Shown piece by piece: positions 23,703 to 31,845 of a stretch of 33,483 bases of DNA. Within the stretch, counting starts at the first letter, position 1. Every line of letters starts with the position of its first letter. This DNA comes from Candidatus Omnitrophota bacterium (GTDB lineage: Bacteria; Omnitrophota; Gorgyraeia; Gygaellales; Profunditerraquicolaceae): contig JAQUPI010000016.1 in the NCBI GenBank assembly GCA_028716705.1, forward strand, positions 1 to 33,483, given 5' to 3'. A program made the position numbers and the translations under genes. Below the pieces are notes generated by a model. The model saw nothing but the letters and a program-made list of their open reading frames with translations, was not told the origin of the DNA and made no database searches.

Positions 23703-24577
23703 TTTGCCTCCTCCGCGATAACTACGCTGCCTTCGGCGAGCCGCTGCTGGCCGAGGACTACCACCAGGTCATTTTCCTTAAGGCCGCTGGTTACTTCGTA
23801 AAACTGGCCCTGCCTTATCCCGAGGGTGATCTTCCTTAAAAAAGCCTTGTTCTCCTCAATGACAAAAATATACAGGTTAGGCTCATGCCCTACTATCCCT
23901 TCCTTTAGGATTACCGGGACGGCTTTATGTTCAGAAAGCACAAGGCTCACCCTGGCAAACATACCCGAATTCAAAAGGTGCTCCTTGTTGTCAACGGTGA
24001 TCTCTAGGGGCGCCGAACGCGTATCTATATCCAGGACAGGGCTTATTTTGGATACATAACCTTCGAATATTTCATCCGGGTAAGCATCGAGCGTTATTTT
24101 CGCTTTTTGGTTTACGGAGATCTTCGGAAGATAGAACTCGGGGATATCGAGGGTTATCTTCACCTTGTCCATATTGACTATCAGCGCCACTTGATCCTGG
24201 ATAGTCACATTCGAACCGATATCCACGTAGATACGGCCGACTATCCCGTCTATAGGGCTCTCTACCGGCGCCTTTTCGAAGGTAAAACCGACTTCATCCC
24301 TGTCGATATATAAGATCGGCTCGCCTTTGGCTACCGCGGCGCCGTCTTCTTTTTTCTTCTCGATGATCTTTCCGCTTACCTTCGGGTAAATCACCGCTTC
24401 ATCCTGGGCCTTGATATTCCCGGTGTATTCCAGCACTTCGGCGATATCTTTAAGCTTCACTCTCATTGCCTTCACGGGGATCACTTCTTCTTTTTGGCCC
24501 GTTTCTTCTTTTTTCGCGCATCCGGCGCATAACAAAATACAAACAGCGGCCGTTAAAATAAAAGGTCTTTTAATCAT
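23699..24577 (-). CDS. RND periplasmic adaptor (membrane fusion protein)
   Basis: A 292-residue periplasmic adaptor linking the RND pump to the TolC-like channel. It has a lipoprotein signal with lipobox ending at Cys20 (LCAGC). A biotinyl-lipoyl-like half (GNIKAQDEAVIYPKVSGKI and SPIDGIVGRIYVDIGSNV) follows, with a short hairpin between the halves, then a beta-barrel and a membrane-proximal domain. It is shorter than AcrA (about 400 residues), mainly because the hairpin is small. Its start overlaps the TolC gene stop and its stop overlaps the RND gene start. Confidence 0.93.
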   Translation of the reverse strand: MIKRPFILTAAVCILLCAGCAKKEETGQKEEVIPVKAMRVKLKDIAEVLEYTGNIKAQDEAVIYPKVSGKIIEKKKEDGAAVAKGEPILYIDRDEVGFTFEKAPVESPIDGIVGRIYVDIGSNVTIQDQVALIVNMDKVKITLDIPEFYLPKISVNQKAKITLDAYPDEIFEGYVSKISPVLDIDTRSAPLEITVDNKEHLLNSGMFARVSLVLSEHKAVPVILKEGIVGHEPNLYIFVIEENKAFLRKITLGIRQGQFYEVTSGLKENDLVVVLGQQRLAEGSVVIAEEAK

Positions 24578-26142
24578 CCTTCCTCCAGTTTCACGTCATT
24601 CTTAACCAGGGTCGCGCCTTCCGACCTATCCAGGTTAATAAGGGCGATATTATAATCTATCAATGATTTCAAGTAATCAAGCTCGGCGGAAGATAATTTC
24701 TCCTGGTAGTCGATCATGTCGTGGGTGGAAACCTGGCCGGCGGCGTAACGCTCTTTTTGGGCTGCATAATTTTGGCTCTCTTTTCCCATGGCCAGCGAGG
24801 AAACAGCTACCTGGCGGGCCTGGATCTGCACAGCCCTTACCCTGTCCCTTATCTCCAATATGATCTGCTGCTCAAGCCGTTTAAAAGATAAAAGTGCCTG
24901 CGCTTTTTCCAGATTGCGCTGGTCAAAACTTGCCCTTTCACCGCCGCCCCAGGGGATTTCCAGCTTAAAGCCCGCGCTCCAGTCGGTGTAAGGGTATTCG
25001 GCGTTCTGCAACGCCTTCTGATAATCCTTTCCCAGGCCGTTAAGGCCGAAACTCGATACCAGATCCAGGGTAGGAAAGAGGGCATTTTTAGCGGTGGCTA
25101 TCCTTATATCCCTATTCTTTAAATCCACCTTCCGCGAGTTATAGTCCGGGCGCATGACAAAAGCGCTTTTCAAGCTTTCGACCAGGTCCTTTTTCTCTTC
25201 CTTAAACTGCGGCTTTTCTCCTATAAGTTCTACTTTGGCGTTCCATGCTTCCGGATCATCCACAAGGCTTGTGATCAATTTCAGGTCATCCTCCGCTTTT
25301 CTTAGGCCAGCTTCGGCGCTAAGCAGCGCTTTTTCCCTGTCGGCAACCGCGGTCTCGGTTTCTAAAAGGTCCACTGAACTCAATAGCCCCTTCTCATAGC
25401 GGGCTTTATTTATCTTGAGCAAATCCTGGGCGCGCTCTAACGAAACCGCGGTCAGCGCATGGCTTTCCAGGGAATAGGCGTAATTATAATATGCGGTCTT
25501 CGCCTGGCTGATGACATCCATCACCTTGTCTTTAAAGGCCTCCTCTGAAACCCGTTTGTTATTCCTGGCAATGGTAATATCCGCCCGGTTCACAAAGATC
25601 CCCGCACCGCGAAAAAGAGGCTGGGTAATGGTGATCTTGGGTTCTGCGGCATAATAGGGATTCAAGGCCTGAAAAGTAGAGCTGCTCTTGTACCGCTGGC
25701 TGAAGAATTCCAGCTCATATTCGGCCCCGGTGGCCAATTTTCCGCCTACAGAAGCATCCAGGGTGGTATCGTGGAAGCCGTAGGTATTAGCTCCGGCGCC
25801 CTGGAGGGAAGATGTAACCAACTCCTTATTTTCCCGCATAGCGAAATCCGCGGCGAAAGACGGCTCAAAAACCGCTTGGGCTATTTTTATGTCAGCGTCC
25901 CTTAACTTCGGTTCGATACGCTCTATTTTGACTTCAGAGTTATTCTTCAGGGCATAGGCAACACAATCAACCAGGCCTATCCTCAATACCCTATCCTGCG
26001 CGGCGGAGGCGATAAAGATCGCCTTCTCTATCTCCATTGCCCTCATTTCCTCTTGGTTCTTATCGTCCTTTTTCTGCGCGGCAAAAGAGTAAGAGTAAAA
26101 GGCGGCTAATAAGGTTAGCGATATAAGCAAACTTTTTTTCAT
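24574..26142 (-). CDS. TolC-like outer-membrane efflux protein
   Basis: A 522-residue outer-membrane factor with an N-terminal signal peptide ending near SYSFAAQ. It has two related halves, each with the long alternating helices typical of TolC channels: AKTAYYNYAYSLESHALTAVSLERAQDLLKINK in brief form, then YAAQKERYAAGQVSTHDMIDYQEKL. The YEKGLLSSVDLLETE and AAGQVSTHDMIDYQ turns are the family's repeated signature. It would form the exit duct for the adaptor and RND pump encoded next. It lies 8 bp after the marR stop. Confidence 0.92.
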   Translation of the reverse strand: MKKSLLISLTLLAAFYSYSFAAQKKDDKNQEEMRAMEIEKAIFIASAAQDRVLRIGLVDCVAYALKNNSEVKIERIEPKLRDADIKIAQAVFEPSFAADFAMRENKELVTSSLQGAGANTYGFHDTTLDASVGGKLATGAEYELEFFSQRYKSSSTFQALNPYYAAEPKITITQPLFRGAGIFVNRADITIARNNKRVSEEAFKDKVMDVISQAKTAYYNYAYSLESHALTAVSLERAQDLLKINKARYEKGLLSSVDLLETETAVADREKALLSAEAGLRKAEDDLKLITSLVDDPEAWNAKVELIGEKPQFKEEKKDLVESLKSAFVMRPDYNSRKVDLKNRDIRIATAKNALFPTLDLVSSFGLNGLGKDYQKALQNAEYPYTDWSAGFKLEIPWGGGERASFDQRNLEKAQALLSFKRLEQQIILEIRDRVRAVQIQARQVAVSSLAMGKESQNYAAQKERYAAGQVSTHDMIDYQEKLSSAELDYLKSLIDYNIALINLDRSEGATLVKNDVKLEEG

Positions 26143-26150
26143 ATAAGGGG

Positions 26151-26606
26151 CTAAAGCGGAGAATCCTCTTTTATCAGATTCTCCCTTACCTGTGTAAGGA
26201 TCTTTAAATATTCTCTGCGGTCGTTCTCAGGGATGCCGCCGAATATATTTATTACCATCCTGCGCCTCTGCTCGTTGATCTTTTTGATCAGACTGTTCCC
26301 TGAAGGAGTGAGCCTTATCCTGATCGTCCGGCGGTCTTTGAGATCATACACCCTCTCCACATAACCGTACCCTACAAGCCTTTCCACCATCCCGGTCATG
26401 GCCGCTGTAGTGACATGCATACAACGCGCCATATCCGTCATCCTGGACTCGCCCTTCCGGCTTAAAAATTCCAGGATCAAGAATTGCGGCAGGGTGATCT
26501 TGCCTTTATACAATTCATTCGCCTGGCGCCGGGCAAACCCCTGGATTACCTGCGGCATTAGCTCGTTTATCTGGTCCGCGAATTTCGATAATGACCCATG
26601 GAACAT
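26151..26606 (-). CDS. MarR-family transcriptional regulator
   Basis: A 151-residue winged-helix dimer-type regulator. The DNA-binding part is clear: LTPSGN after DLKDRRTIRIR marks the wing, and VTTAAMTGMVERLVGYGYV the recognition helix. I start it at the ATG at 26606, which has GGAG 5 bp upstream, rather than the in-frame TTG 21 bp earlier. It is the first gene of the tolC/adaptor/RND/PII-like operon, and its own promoter at 26652-26680 overlaps short repeats, so autoregulated repression of the pump relieved by a ligand is likely. Confidence 0.92.
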   Translation of the reverse strand: MFHGSLSKFADQINELMPQVIQGFARRQANELYKGKITLPQFLILEFLSRKGESRMTDMARCMHVTTAAMTGMVERLVGYGYVERVYDLKDRRTIRIRLTPSGNSLIKKINEQRRRMVINIFGGIPENDRREYLKILTQVRENLIKEDSPL

Positions 26607-26639
26607 ATAAACTCCATTAACAATCAATTACATTAATTA

Positions 26640-26659
26640 TTAAGTATATTAAGTATATT
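26640..26659. promoter_or_regulatory. Tandem 9-bp repeat over the -10 box, possible MarR site
   Basis: TTAAGTATA occurs twice in direct tandem (26640-26648, 26649-26657), covering the -10 box of the marR promoter, and TTAATAATTAA just downstream is a short palindrome. The position suits repressor binding by MarR itself. MarR sites are usually palindromic, so the direct repeat is only suggestive. Confidence 0.4.
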
Positions 26660-26680
26660 CGTAAAAAAAAGGAATGTCAA
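26652..26680 (-). promoter_or_regulatory. Promoter of the marR-RND efflux operon
   Basis: On the minus strand TTGACA (26680-26675), a 17-bp spacer and TATACT (26657-26652) form a near-consensus promoter. It starts just 2 bp after the PadR gene stop codon. A perfect tandem 9-bp repeat covers the -10 box (see 26640-26659). Confidence 0.7.
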
Positions 26681-26682
26681 GG

Positions 26683-27201
26683 TTATTTTAGGGTCTTTAT
26701 CAGGCCGGAAAGGAATTTGGATTCGGCTTCGACCATCTGCAGGTTATGTTCTAAAATGCGGGATATGGAAGCGGGCTTCTTCCTTCTCAGGGAACGGGCG
26801 GATTCCTTTAAACTCCGGGAAAGCTTAGCCAAAAGAAGCATGCGCGCGCGCAACCGCCGTTTTACGATACGCGGGTCCACATAATTAAGAAAATAGAGGC
26901 TTATGTCAAGGGAAAACTGCGGCCTTTTGAAGTTAAGGAAGCTCTTGGCAACCAATTCCCTGAACCTGGCCTCGCCCTTTTGCGTCAAAGCGTAGACGAA
27001 ACGCAGCGGCCGCCTGCCGGCCTTCCCGGATCTTTTGGTAACCAGGTTCCTTTGCTCCAATATCCGCAAAGGATAATAGATGGATTTCAAGCTTACCCCG
27101 GCGAACAATGAAACGATCTCTTTTATCTTCTTTTTAATCTCGTAGCCGTGTTTGGGGCTCTCCTTTAAAAGGCCCAATAATATCAATTCATGCTCGATCA
27201 T
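26683..27201 (-). CDS. PadR-family transcriptional regulator
   Basis: A 172-residue protein with the PadR winged-helix start ([20 protein letters not shown]), the [15 protein letters not shown] recognition region and the wing around [15 protein letters not shown]. The C-terminal half is a long basic helical region with many arginines, probably for dimerisation. It overlaps the accA stop by 4 bp (ATGA), an unusual partner for a regulator, so it may respond to lipid or envelope status, or control the efflux or polyketide operons nearby. Targets are unknown. Confidence 0.87.
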   Translation of the reverse strand: MIEHELILLGLLKESPKHGYEIKKKIKEIVSLFAGVSLKSIYYPLRILEQRNLVTKRSGKAGRRPLRFVYALTQKGEARFRELVAKSFLNFKRPQFSLDISLYFLNYVDPRIVKRRLRARMLLLAKLSRSLKESARSLRRKKPASISRILEHNLQMVEAESKFLSGLIKTLK

Positions 27202-28145
27202 GCCGTCGCGCCCATCCCCCGGAATTTTTTATACCTTAATTTTAACAATTCGTCTTTCTTCAGGGCGTTCAAAGCCTGTAAATTCCTGAGAAGGCATTCT
27301 TTCAGGGTTGCCGCCATTTTTTCCGGGTTCGTATGCGCCCCGCCTAAGGGTTCGGGGATCATTTCATCTATGATTCCCATATCCAATAGATCGGGGGCGG
27401 TTAGCTTCAGTACTCCCGCGGCGATCGAAGCCTTCGAGCCGTTCTTCCATAATATGGCCGCGCAACCTTCGGGAGAAATAACCGAATAATAAGCGTTCTC
27501 CAGGACGCATACCTTGTCGGCGATCCCTATCCCCAAAGCGCCTCCTGAGCCTCCTTCGCCGATCACCGTCGCGACTATAGGCGTCGCGATGCTGATCATT
27601 TCCCGCAGATTGAAGGCTATCGCCTGCGCCTGTCCGCGCTCTTCCGCGCCGATACCCGGATAAGCGCCCGGCGTATCGATAAAAACCACTACGGGAAGGT
27701 TGAATTTTTCAGCCAGCTGCATGATCCTATATGCCTTGCGGTATCCTTCGGGGTGCGCGCAGCCAAAATTGCGTTTAAGGTTTTCCTTGGTGTCCCTGCC
27801 CTTTTGGTGCCCCATAACAGCTACTTTTTTCCCGTCTATTTTGGCAAAGCCGCAGATTATCGCCTTGTCGTCCGAATAGCCGCGGTCCCCATGCAGCTCG
27901 ATAAAATCCGTCATGATCATATTGATGTAATCCTGTGTATACGGCCTTTGCGGGTGGCGCGCTATCTGCACCCTCTGCCAGGGCGTCAGATTCTTGTAAG
28001 TATCCTGTTTGAGGTGTTCTAATTTCTCTTCCAGGCGTTTTACTTCCGAAGAAAGATCGATCTTCCTGTCGGAAACAAAACCCTTTAGCTCCTGGATCTT
28101 CTTCTCCAGTTCAATAATAGGTTTTTCGAAATCAAGTCCTGCCAT
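27198..28145 (-). CDS. accA: Acetyl-CoA carboxylase carboxyltransferase subunit alpha
   Basis: A 315-residue AccA, which with AccD transfers carboxyl from biotin to acetyl-CoA to give malonyl-CoA, the extender for fatty acids and polyketides. It has the N-terminal helical segment, the [21 protein letters not shown] stretch in part, [13 protein letters not shown] and the [11 protein letters not shown] oxyanion-type loop. Length is normal. accB, accC and accD are not in this window. No clear Shine-Dalgarno is visible before the ATG. Its closeness to the ketosynthase operon may be coincidental, since accA is housekeeping. Confidence 0.96.
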   Translation of the reverse strand: MAGLDFEKPIIELEKKIQELKGFVSDRKIDLSSEVKRLEEKLEHLKQDTYKNLTPWQRVQIARHPQRPYTQDYINMIMTDFIELHGDRGYSDDKAIICGFAKIDGKKVAVMGHQKGRDTKENLKRNFGCAHPEGYRKAYRIMQLAEKFNLPVVVFIDTPGAYPGIGAEERGQAQAIAFNLREMISIATPIVATVIGEGGSGGALGIGIADKVCVLENAYYSVISPEGCAAILWKNGSKASIAAGVLKLTAPDLLDMGIIDEMIPEPLGGAHTNPEKMAATLKECLLRNLQALNALKKDELLKLRYKKFRGMGATA

Positions 28146-28163
28146 ATGTGTGTGGGATTAAAA

Positions 28164-28979
28164 CTAATCGACTATGGTTACTTCGGTGCCGACCGGAATT
28201 ATGGCGTATAATTCTTCGACTTCGGGGTTAGACATGCGCACGCATCCCTGAGTGACCTGTTTACCCAGGTTGCCGGGATCGGTTGTCCCATGGATGCCGT
28301 AACCCGGCAGGTCAAATCCCATCCAGCGCGAACCCAGGATATTCTCGGAGCTGTCTGCGGGTACCACCGCTCCTGCCTTAAACCAGGTGGGATTAGGCAG
28401 CTTATTAACGACCTTAAAATTTCCGACGGGAGTGGAATTATTAAGGCCGGTTGAGATCACGTAAGTCTTGATGATCTCTTCCTCGCTTTTTAAAATGAGC
28501 AGGTTCTGCGATTTATCGACTACGATGTTAAAAGGCGCTGTCCAAACTTTGATCTTCCTGCCTGGAAGGATCTTGTCGCTTTTGAGGTTATTGCTTTTCA
28601 TGATCAGTTCGGACGTGGTCTTAAAGTTTTTCGCTATCTTTTCAAGGGCATCACCGGGTTTTATTTCGTAAAGCGCGCTTTTGGGGGTCAAGACCGGAGA
28701 AAATAATAATTTAAGATTTATTTCTTCTGCCTTCTTTTGCCAGTTAAGCGCTTCGTTCGAATTCGGGAATTCGATTATGAGCCGCTGATACAGCGCCTTT
28801 GCCTGCGGCAGCTCATCTTTTTTTAATAACTCCGCGGCCTGGCTTGAGAGAACCGCTGAAGAAGCGGTATTTGCCGTCCTCGCCGACGAAGCGGCGGGCC
28901 TTTTCCTGCCCGCCAAGAAAACGGCCAAACCCAGCAAAATCATGATCGATATAGCCCCTATAATTAATCTCTTATTCAC
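28164..28979 (-). CDS. L,D-transpeptidase with LysM domain
   Basis: A 271-residue envelope enzyme that cross-links peptidoglycan or attaches proteins to it. Order: membrane anchor (about 4-24), a short TPR-like helical segment (about 40-90) with AKALYQRLIIEFPNSNEAL, a LysM domain (about 103-147) with YEIKPGDALEKIAKNFK, then the YkuD domain. The catalytic motif is intact with His230 (GIHGT) and Cys246 (QGCVRMSN). It starts at GTG with a strong AAGGAGG 4 bp upstream; no ATG is better placed. Confidence 0.92.
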   Translation of the reverse strand: MNKRLIIGAISIMILLGLAVFLAGRKRPAASSARTANTASSAVLSSQAAELLKKDELPQAKALYQRLIIEFPNSNEALNWQKKAEEINLKLLFSPVLTPKSALYEIKPGDALEKIAKNFKTTSELIMKSNNLKSDKILPGRKIKVWTAPFNIVVDKSQNLLILKSEEEIIKTYVISTGLNNSTPVGNFKVVNKLPNPTWFKAGAVVPADSSENILGSRWMGFDLPGYGIHGTTDPGNLGKQVTQGCVRMSNPEVEELYAIIPVGTEVTIVD

Positions 28980-29013
28980 CCTGCCTCCTTACCATCAACA
29001 ACTCCGGCACCCT

Positions 29014-29460
29014 TCAATGCATCCAGAAAGCGATAGCCGCGCCTAAAAGCGCTCCCGCCAGTACTTCAATAGGTGTATGGCCTATAAGTTCGCGCAGTCT
29101 TCCTTCGGAAGCTTTTCCATGCCAGTAAACATCATCCATTATTTTGTTTAGGATCCGCGCCTGTTTCCCGGTTGACCTGCGCACGCCCTGCGCGTCAAAC
29201 ATCACAACGATCGCGAAAGACGCTGCCAGGGCGAAATACGGGCTGTTAAAACCGTATTCAAGGCCGAGGATAGTAGCCAGGCAAGACGCGCCCGCGGCGT
29301 GGCTGGAAGGCATCCCCCCCGTGCCGATAAGCCAGCGGAAATCGAATCTTTTCTGGCGGATAACGCCGATGGTTACTTTTAAGGCTTGAGCGATAACCCA
29401 GGCGTAAAGCGTAATTATAAATACCTTGTTCCTGCCTATCTCAATGAATATTTCCTTCAT
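29014..29460 (-). CDS. Divergent PAP2 family membrane protein
   Basis: A 148-residue membrane protein of the divergent PAP2 (DUF212, YuiD-like) family. It has about four membrane segments, the GGMPSSHAAGA motif (around residue 50) and the VMFDAQGVRRSTGKQA stretch, with a closing GHTPIEVLAGALLGA histidine motif. These match the phosphatase-like core, suggesting action on a lipid phosphate, though no activity has been settled for the family. It lies 34 bp upstream of the transpeptidase gene. Confidence 0.9.
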   Translation of the reverse strand: MKEIFIEIGRNKVFIITLYAWVIAQALKVTIGVIRQKRFDFRWLIGTGGMPSSHAAGASCLATILGLEYGFNSPYFALAASFAIVVMFDAQGVRRSTGKQARILNKIMDDVYWHGKASEGRLRELIGHTPIEVLAGALLGAAIAFWMH

Positions 29461-29538
29461 ACGTTAGCCGCTTGACAGCGGATCAGTATCAACCTGTGCA
29501 TATTCCAAAATTTTAGGTTCGGAATAGTCATGGGTTGA

Positions 29539-30156
29539 TTATTTAAAATCAGGGGCGGGCGTAACTTCTATTTTAACCTTGGAAACAGGGAAGGTGCTTC
29601 TTCCATCCTTTATCAGATAACCGTGGTTTCCTTCGATGATTACCCTCTTGGCGATCACCTGCTTTATCATCACCCTGGCATTCCGGGTCCTCATCTTTAC
29701 CTCTTTTATCGCTTTTTTTAATTCCGGGATGGAACTTAACTTGCTGTTAAGCAGGTCTCTTTCTTCGGAAACTTTCGCCAGGTCAAAGACTAATTTATCT
29801 TTTTCTTCTCTTAACGCGGCGTTCTCGGCCTGGGAGAGGGCGATCTCGGAAGAAAGATTCTCAAGGTTCTTCTGGGCATTGGCTAGCTCAACACTCAACT
29901 CGGCTAATTTATCCGCGTTCACCCTCAATTCATCCTTCAAGGCTGAATTTTCCTGGCCGAGCGCCTGCTCTAATTGTCTTTCTTTCTCTATCGCTTCCTG
30001 CAGCTCGGCAACCTGGGTTTTTGCCTGGTTCAAGCTGTCTGACAACACATAATTCTCCCTGGCAGTCACGATATACTTAAAAACACTGAAAGCGGTCACC
30101 CCTGTAAGCAGGGCGATCAGGATAATTCTAAGATTCTTCGCAATTTTGGCGTTCAT
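29539..30156 (-). CDS. Membrane-anchored coiled-coil protein
   Basis: A 205-residue protein with one N-terminal membrane segment (about 8-28) followed by a long alpha-helical coiled coil (about 35-135) rich in alternating L, E, K, A and Q. A short basic C-terminal part follows (KMRTRNARVMIKQV and then a beta-rich end). No enzymatic motif is visible. Such proteins occur widely in Gram-negative envelopes as spacers or scaffolds. It is divergent from comM, with a 129-bp intergenic gap. Function unknown. Confidence 0.8.
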   Translation of the reverse strand: MNAKIAKNLRIILIALLTGVTAFSVFKYIVTARENYVLSDSLNQAKTQVAELQEAIEKERQLEQALGQENSALKDELRVNADKLAELSVELANAQKNLENLSSEIALSQAENAALREEKDKLVFDLAKVSEERDLLNSKLSSIPELKKAIKEVKMRTRNARVMIKQVIAKRVIIEGNHGYLIKDGRSTFPVSKVKIEVTPAPDFK

Positions 30157-30285
30157 GGCTCAATTAGTACGAACATCAGGGAGTTTATCATAAAATGCCG
30201 CCGCGAGCAAGAGATTTTTAAGCAAAATCCAGTGAGAAAATCGCGGATGTTACGTCTGTTATTGTTGTAAAGAGGAGGCGTACCT
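30157..30285. other. Divergent intergenic region before comM
   Basis: A 129-bp gap between the coiled-coil gene and comM, which face away from each other, so both promoters should lie here. AGAGGAGG sits just before the comM ATG. On the minus strand TATGAT (30192-30187) is a possible -10 but has no good -35. I see no convincing promoter for comM and no hairpin with a T-run. Confidence 0.5.
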
Positions 30286-30984
30286 ATGTTGTCAAAAGTT
30301 TTCAGTTTCGGTTTATTTGGAATAGAAGCTTATCCCATTGAGATCGAAGTGGATATCTCAAGGGGGCTGCCCGCGGTAACGCTTGTCGGCCTTGCTGATA
30401 CCACGGTAAGAGAAAGCAAAGAAAGAGTAAAATCAGCTATAAAGAATTCAGGCTTTGATTGGCCTTCCGGGAGGATAACGGTCAGCCTGGCGCCCTCAGG
30501 CAGGCGAAAAGAAGGCGCCTGTTTTGATCTGGCTATAGCCCTGGGGATACTCGCGGCTTCAGAGCAATTAAACCGCGAAAGGCTAAACAGTCATTGCGTC
30601 TTGGGTGAGCTGTCCTTAGACGGCTCGATAAGGCCCTCAAAAGGCGTTTTGCCGGTCAGCTTAGGCATGGCTCAAAGTAAAATTAAAGATATAATCCTCT
30701 CTGCGCAAAACGCGAAAGAAGCGGCCCTGGTCTCGGAAATCCGGGTATGGCCGATGAAAACCCTGAAGGAAGCAGTGGAATTCCTAAATAATCCTGCCCT
30801 GGCCAGCCCGATGGTACGGGACCTGCGGTTATTCAGCGAAATCGGGGAATATGAAATTGATTTTTCCGAAGTCAAAGGCCAATATATGGCAAAAAGGGCA
30901 TTGGAAGTCGCGGTGGCAGGGGGCCATAACGTACTACCAATGGGAACGCAATACGACAGGCAGACCGGCAGACAGGCAGTTTAA
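30286..30984 (+). pseudogene. comM: Truncated ComM/YifB (Mg-chelatase-like AAA+ ATPase)
   Basis: Residues 1-217 are intact ComM/YifB: the N-terminal ChlI-like domain (FGLFGIEAYPIEIEVDIS, GRITVSLAPSGRRKEGACFDL) and the start of the AAA+ domain (DFSEVKGQYMAKRALEVAVAGGHNVL). At the exact point where MIGPPGSGKT (Walker A) should follow, the sequence changes to an unrelated 15-residue tail and stops. The full protein is about 500 residues, so helicase function in natural transformation is lost unless the rest is elsewhere. The break near 30937 is followed by AT-richer DNA, which suggests insertion by a mobile element; an assembly chimera is the alternative. A good RBS precedes the start. Confidence 0.88.
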
Positions 30985-31119
30985 GTCCACAATGTCATAG
31001 GACACTGGACGCAAATCTGCGTTCACATCATTTTAGTGAGCTGAACGAAAAGACACCTGCGGAAGGAAATGATGATTTGAATACACAACGTAGCGGTTTT
31101 GTGGACGCAATAACACAGG
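30944..31119. repeat. Cluster of GRACGCAA repeats near the comM junction
   Basis: GAACGCAATACGACAGG (30944-30960) and GGACGCAATAACACAGG (31103-31119) match at 14 of 17 bases. Between them, GGACGCAAAT (31007-31016) and an inverted copy, TGCGTTC (31018-31024), share the core. Immediately within the first copy, 30955-30978 holds three tandem 8-bp units (GACAGGCA, GACCGGCA, GACAGGCA). Such spaced repeats resemble binding-site arrays at transposon ends. Confidence 0.4.
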
Positions 31120-31259
31120 ACGAAAAGACGAGATTATGCGATAGCCTGCTGAATAGCTGGAATACTGGGGAGAATATTGAGATCGAACTGGTGGCAACCC
31201 TGCCGGACTACCCCCAGTCAGTGAATGGGAAAATATTACATGTCCAAAGGAAAATCTGA
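31077..31259 (+). CDS. Small ORF or 3' gene fragment, doubtful
   Basis: A 60-codon frame starting at TTG with GGAAGGA 9 bp upstream. The frame is in fact open from 30930 to 31259 without an ATG, in a different frame from comM, so it may be the 3' remnant of a gene cut at the junction. The later part (KTRLCDSLLNSW, NIEIELVATLPDYP) looks more protein-like than the first. It is convergent with the SieB-like gene, 10 bp apart. I recognise no family and cannot exclude a chance frame. Confidence 0.3.
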   Translation: MNTQRSGFVDAITQDEKTRLCDSLLNSWNTGENIEIELVATLPDYPQSVNGKILHVQRKI

Positions 31260-31269
31260 AATTACTCGC

Positions 31270-31845
31270 TTACAGAACAACAATCTTCTGAAGCTCTGCC
31301 ATTACAGCATTTGGTTCCATATTTAAAAAGTCACGGAATATAAGGTTCTTATATTTCATGGCGACTTTCCACGTGTGATCCGGGATTCGAAATGGATACC
31401 TCATTGGATCGGCGATTTGTATAGCATGCACAAGAATTCCCTTACTAACCAACGTTTGTGCGATGGGGTTATTAATAGCACAGAAAACCGTTGGCATATT
31501 GAGCATTACCGCTTGGTACAATAACAATTTTTCCTGATATGAAAACCCAGCTATCATCTGAGCAACCCTTCTTCCCATAAAAAAAATCTGCACATGCAAG
31601 GCAACTTTCTTAATTAGTGAAATAATAGGAAGCACTATCAAACTAACCCCGGATACAATCGTAACCAACCCAATAAACATTCTCCATTCATTAGGCAGAA
31701 ATTCAGAGCTTAAACCGAGCTTCAAAAGAATGCTTTCAGGAGCAAATAATATAAAGACACAAGTGCAGAATACAACGACCCTCAAAGAAAAAGATCCTTT
31801 AATGAGCTCGATCAGTTTATCGAAATAATCTTTAAAATTTACCAT
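31270..31845 (-). CDS. SieB-like superinfection exclusion protein
   Basis: A 191-residue protein with two membrane segments near the N-terminus (about 20-38 and 55-75) followed by a soluble alpha/beta part containing LLYQAVMLNMPTVFC, NPIAQTLVSKGILVHA. The layout resembles the SieB family of phage and bacterial superinfection exclusion proteins, which abort development of an infecting phage at the membrane. Similarity is judged by layout and local motifs only. Base composition is more AT-rich than the chromosome-like part of the window. Its start overlaps the upstream winged-helix gene by 7 bp. Confidence 0.55.
   Translation of the reverse strand: MVNFKDYFDKLIELIKGSFSLRVVVFCTCVFILFAPESILLKLGLSSEFLPNEWRMFIGLVTIVSGVSLIVLPIISLIKKVALHVQIFFMGRRVAQMIAGFSYQEKLLLYQAVMLNMPTVFCAINNPIAQTLVSKGILVHAIQIADPMRYPFRIPDHTWKVAMKYKNLIFRDFLNMEPNAVMAELQKIVVL

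Noticed and set aside
29468-29481. CCGC/GCGG hairpin between the PAP2-like and coiled-coil genes as a terminator
   Set aside because: A 4-bp stem with no T-run on either strand is too weak for an intrinsic terminator; its loop happens to spell TTGACA but no -10 follows.
29508-29530. AAAATTTT-centred near-palindrome as a second copy of the 20138 operator
   Set aside because: Only the AT core matches and the flanks differ; this is expected by chance in an AT-rich gap.
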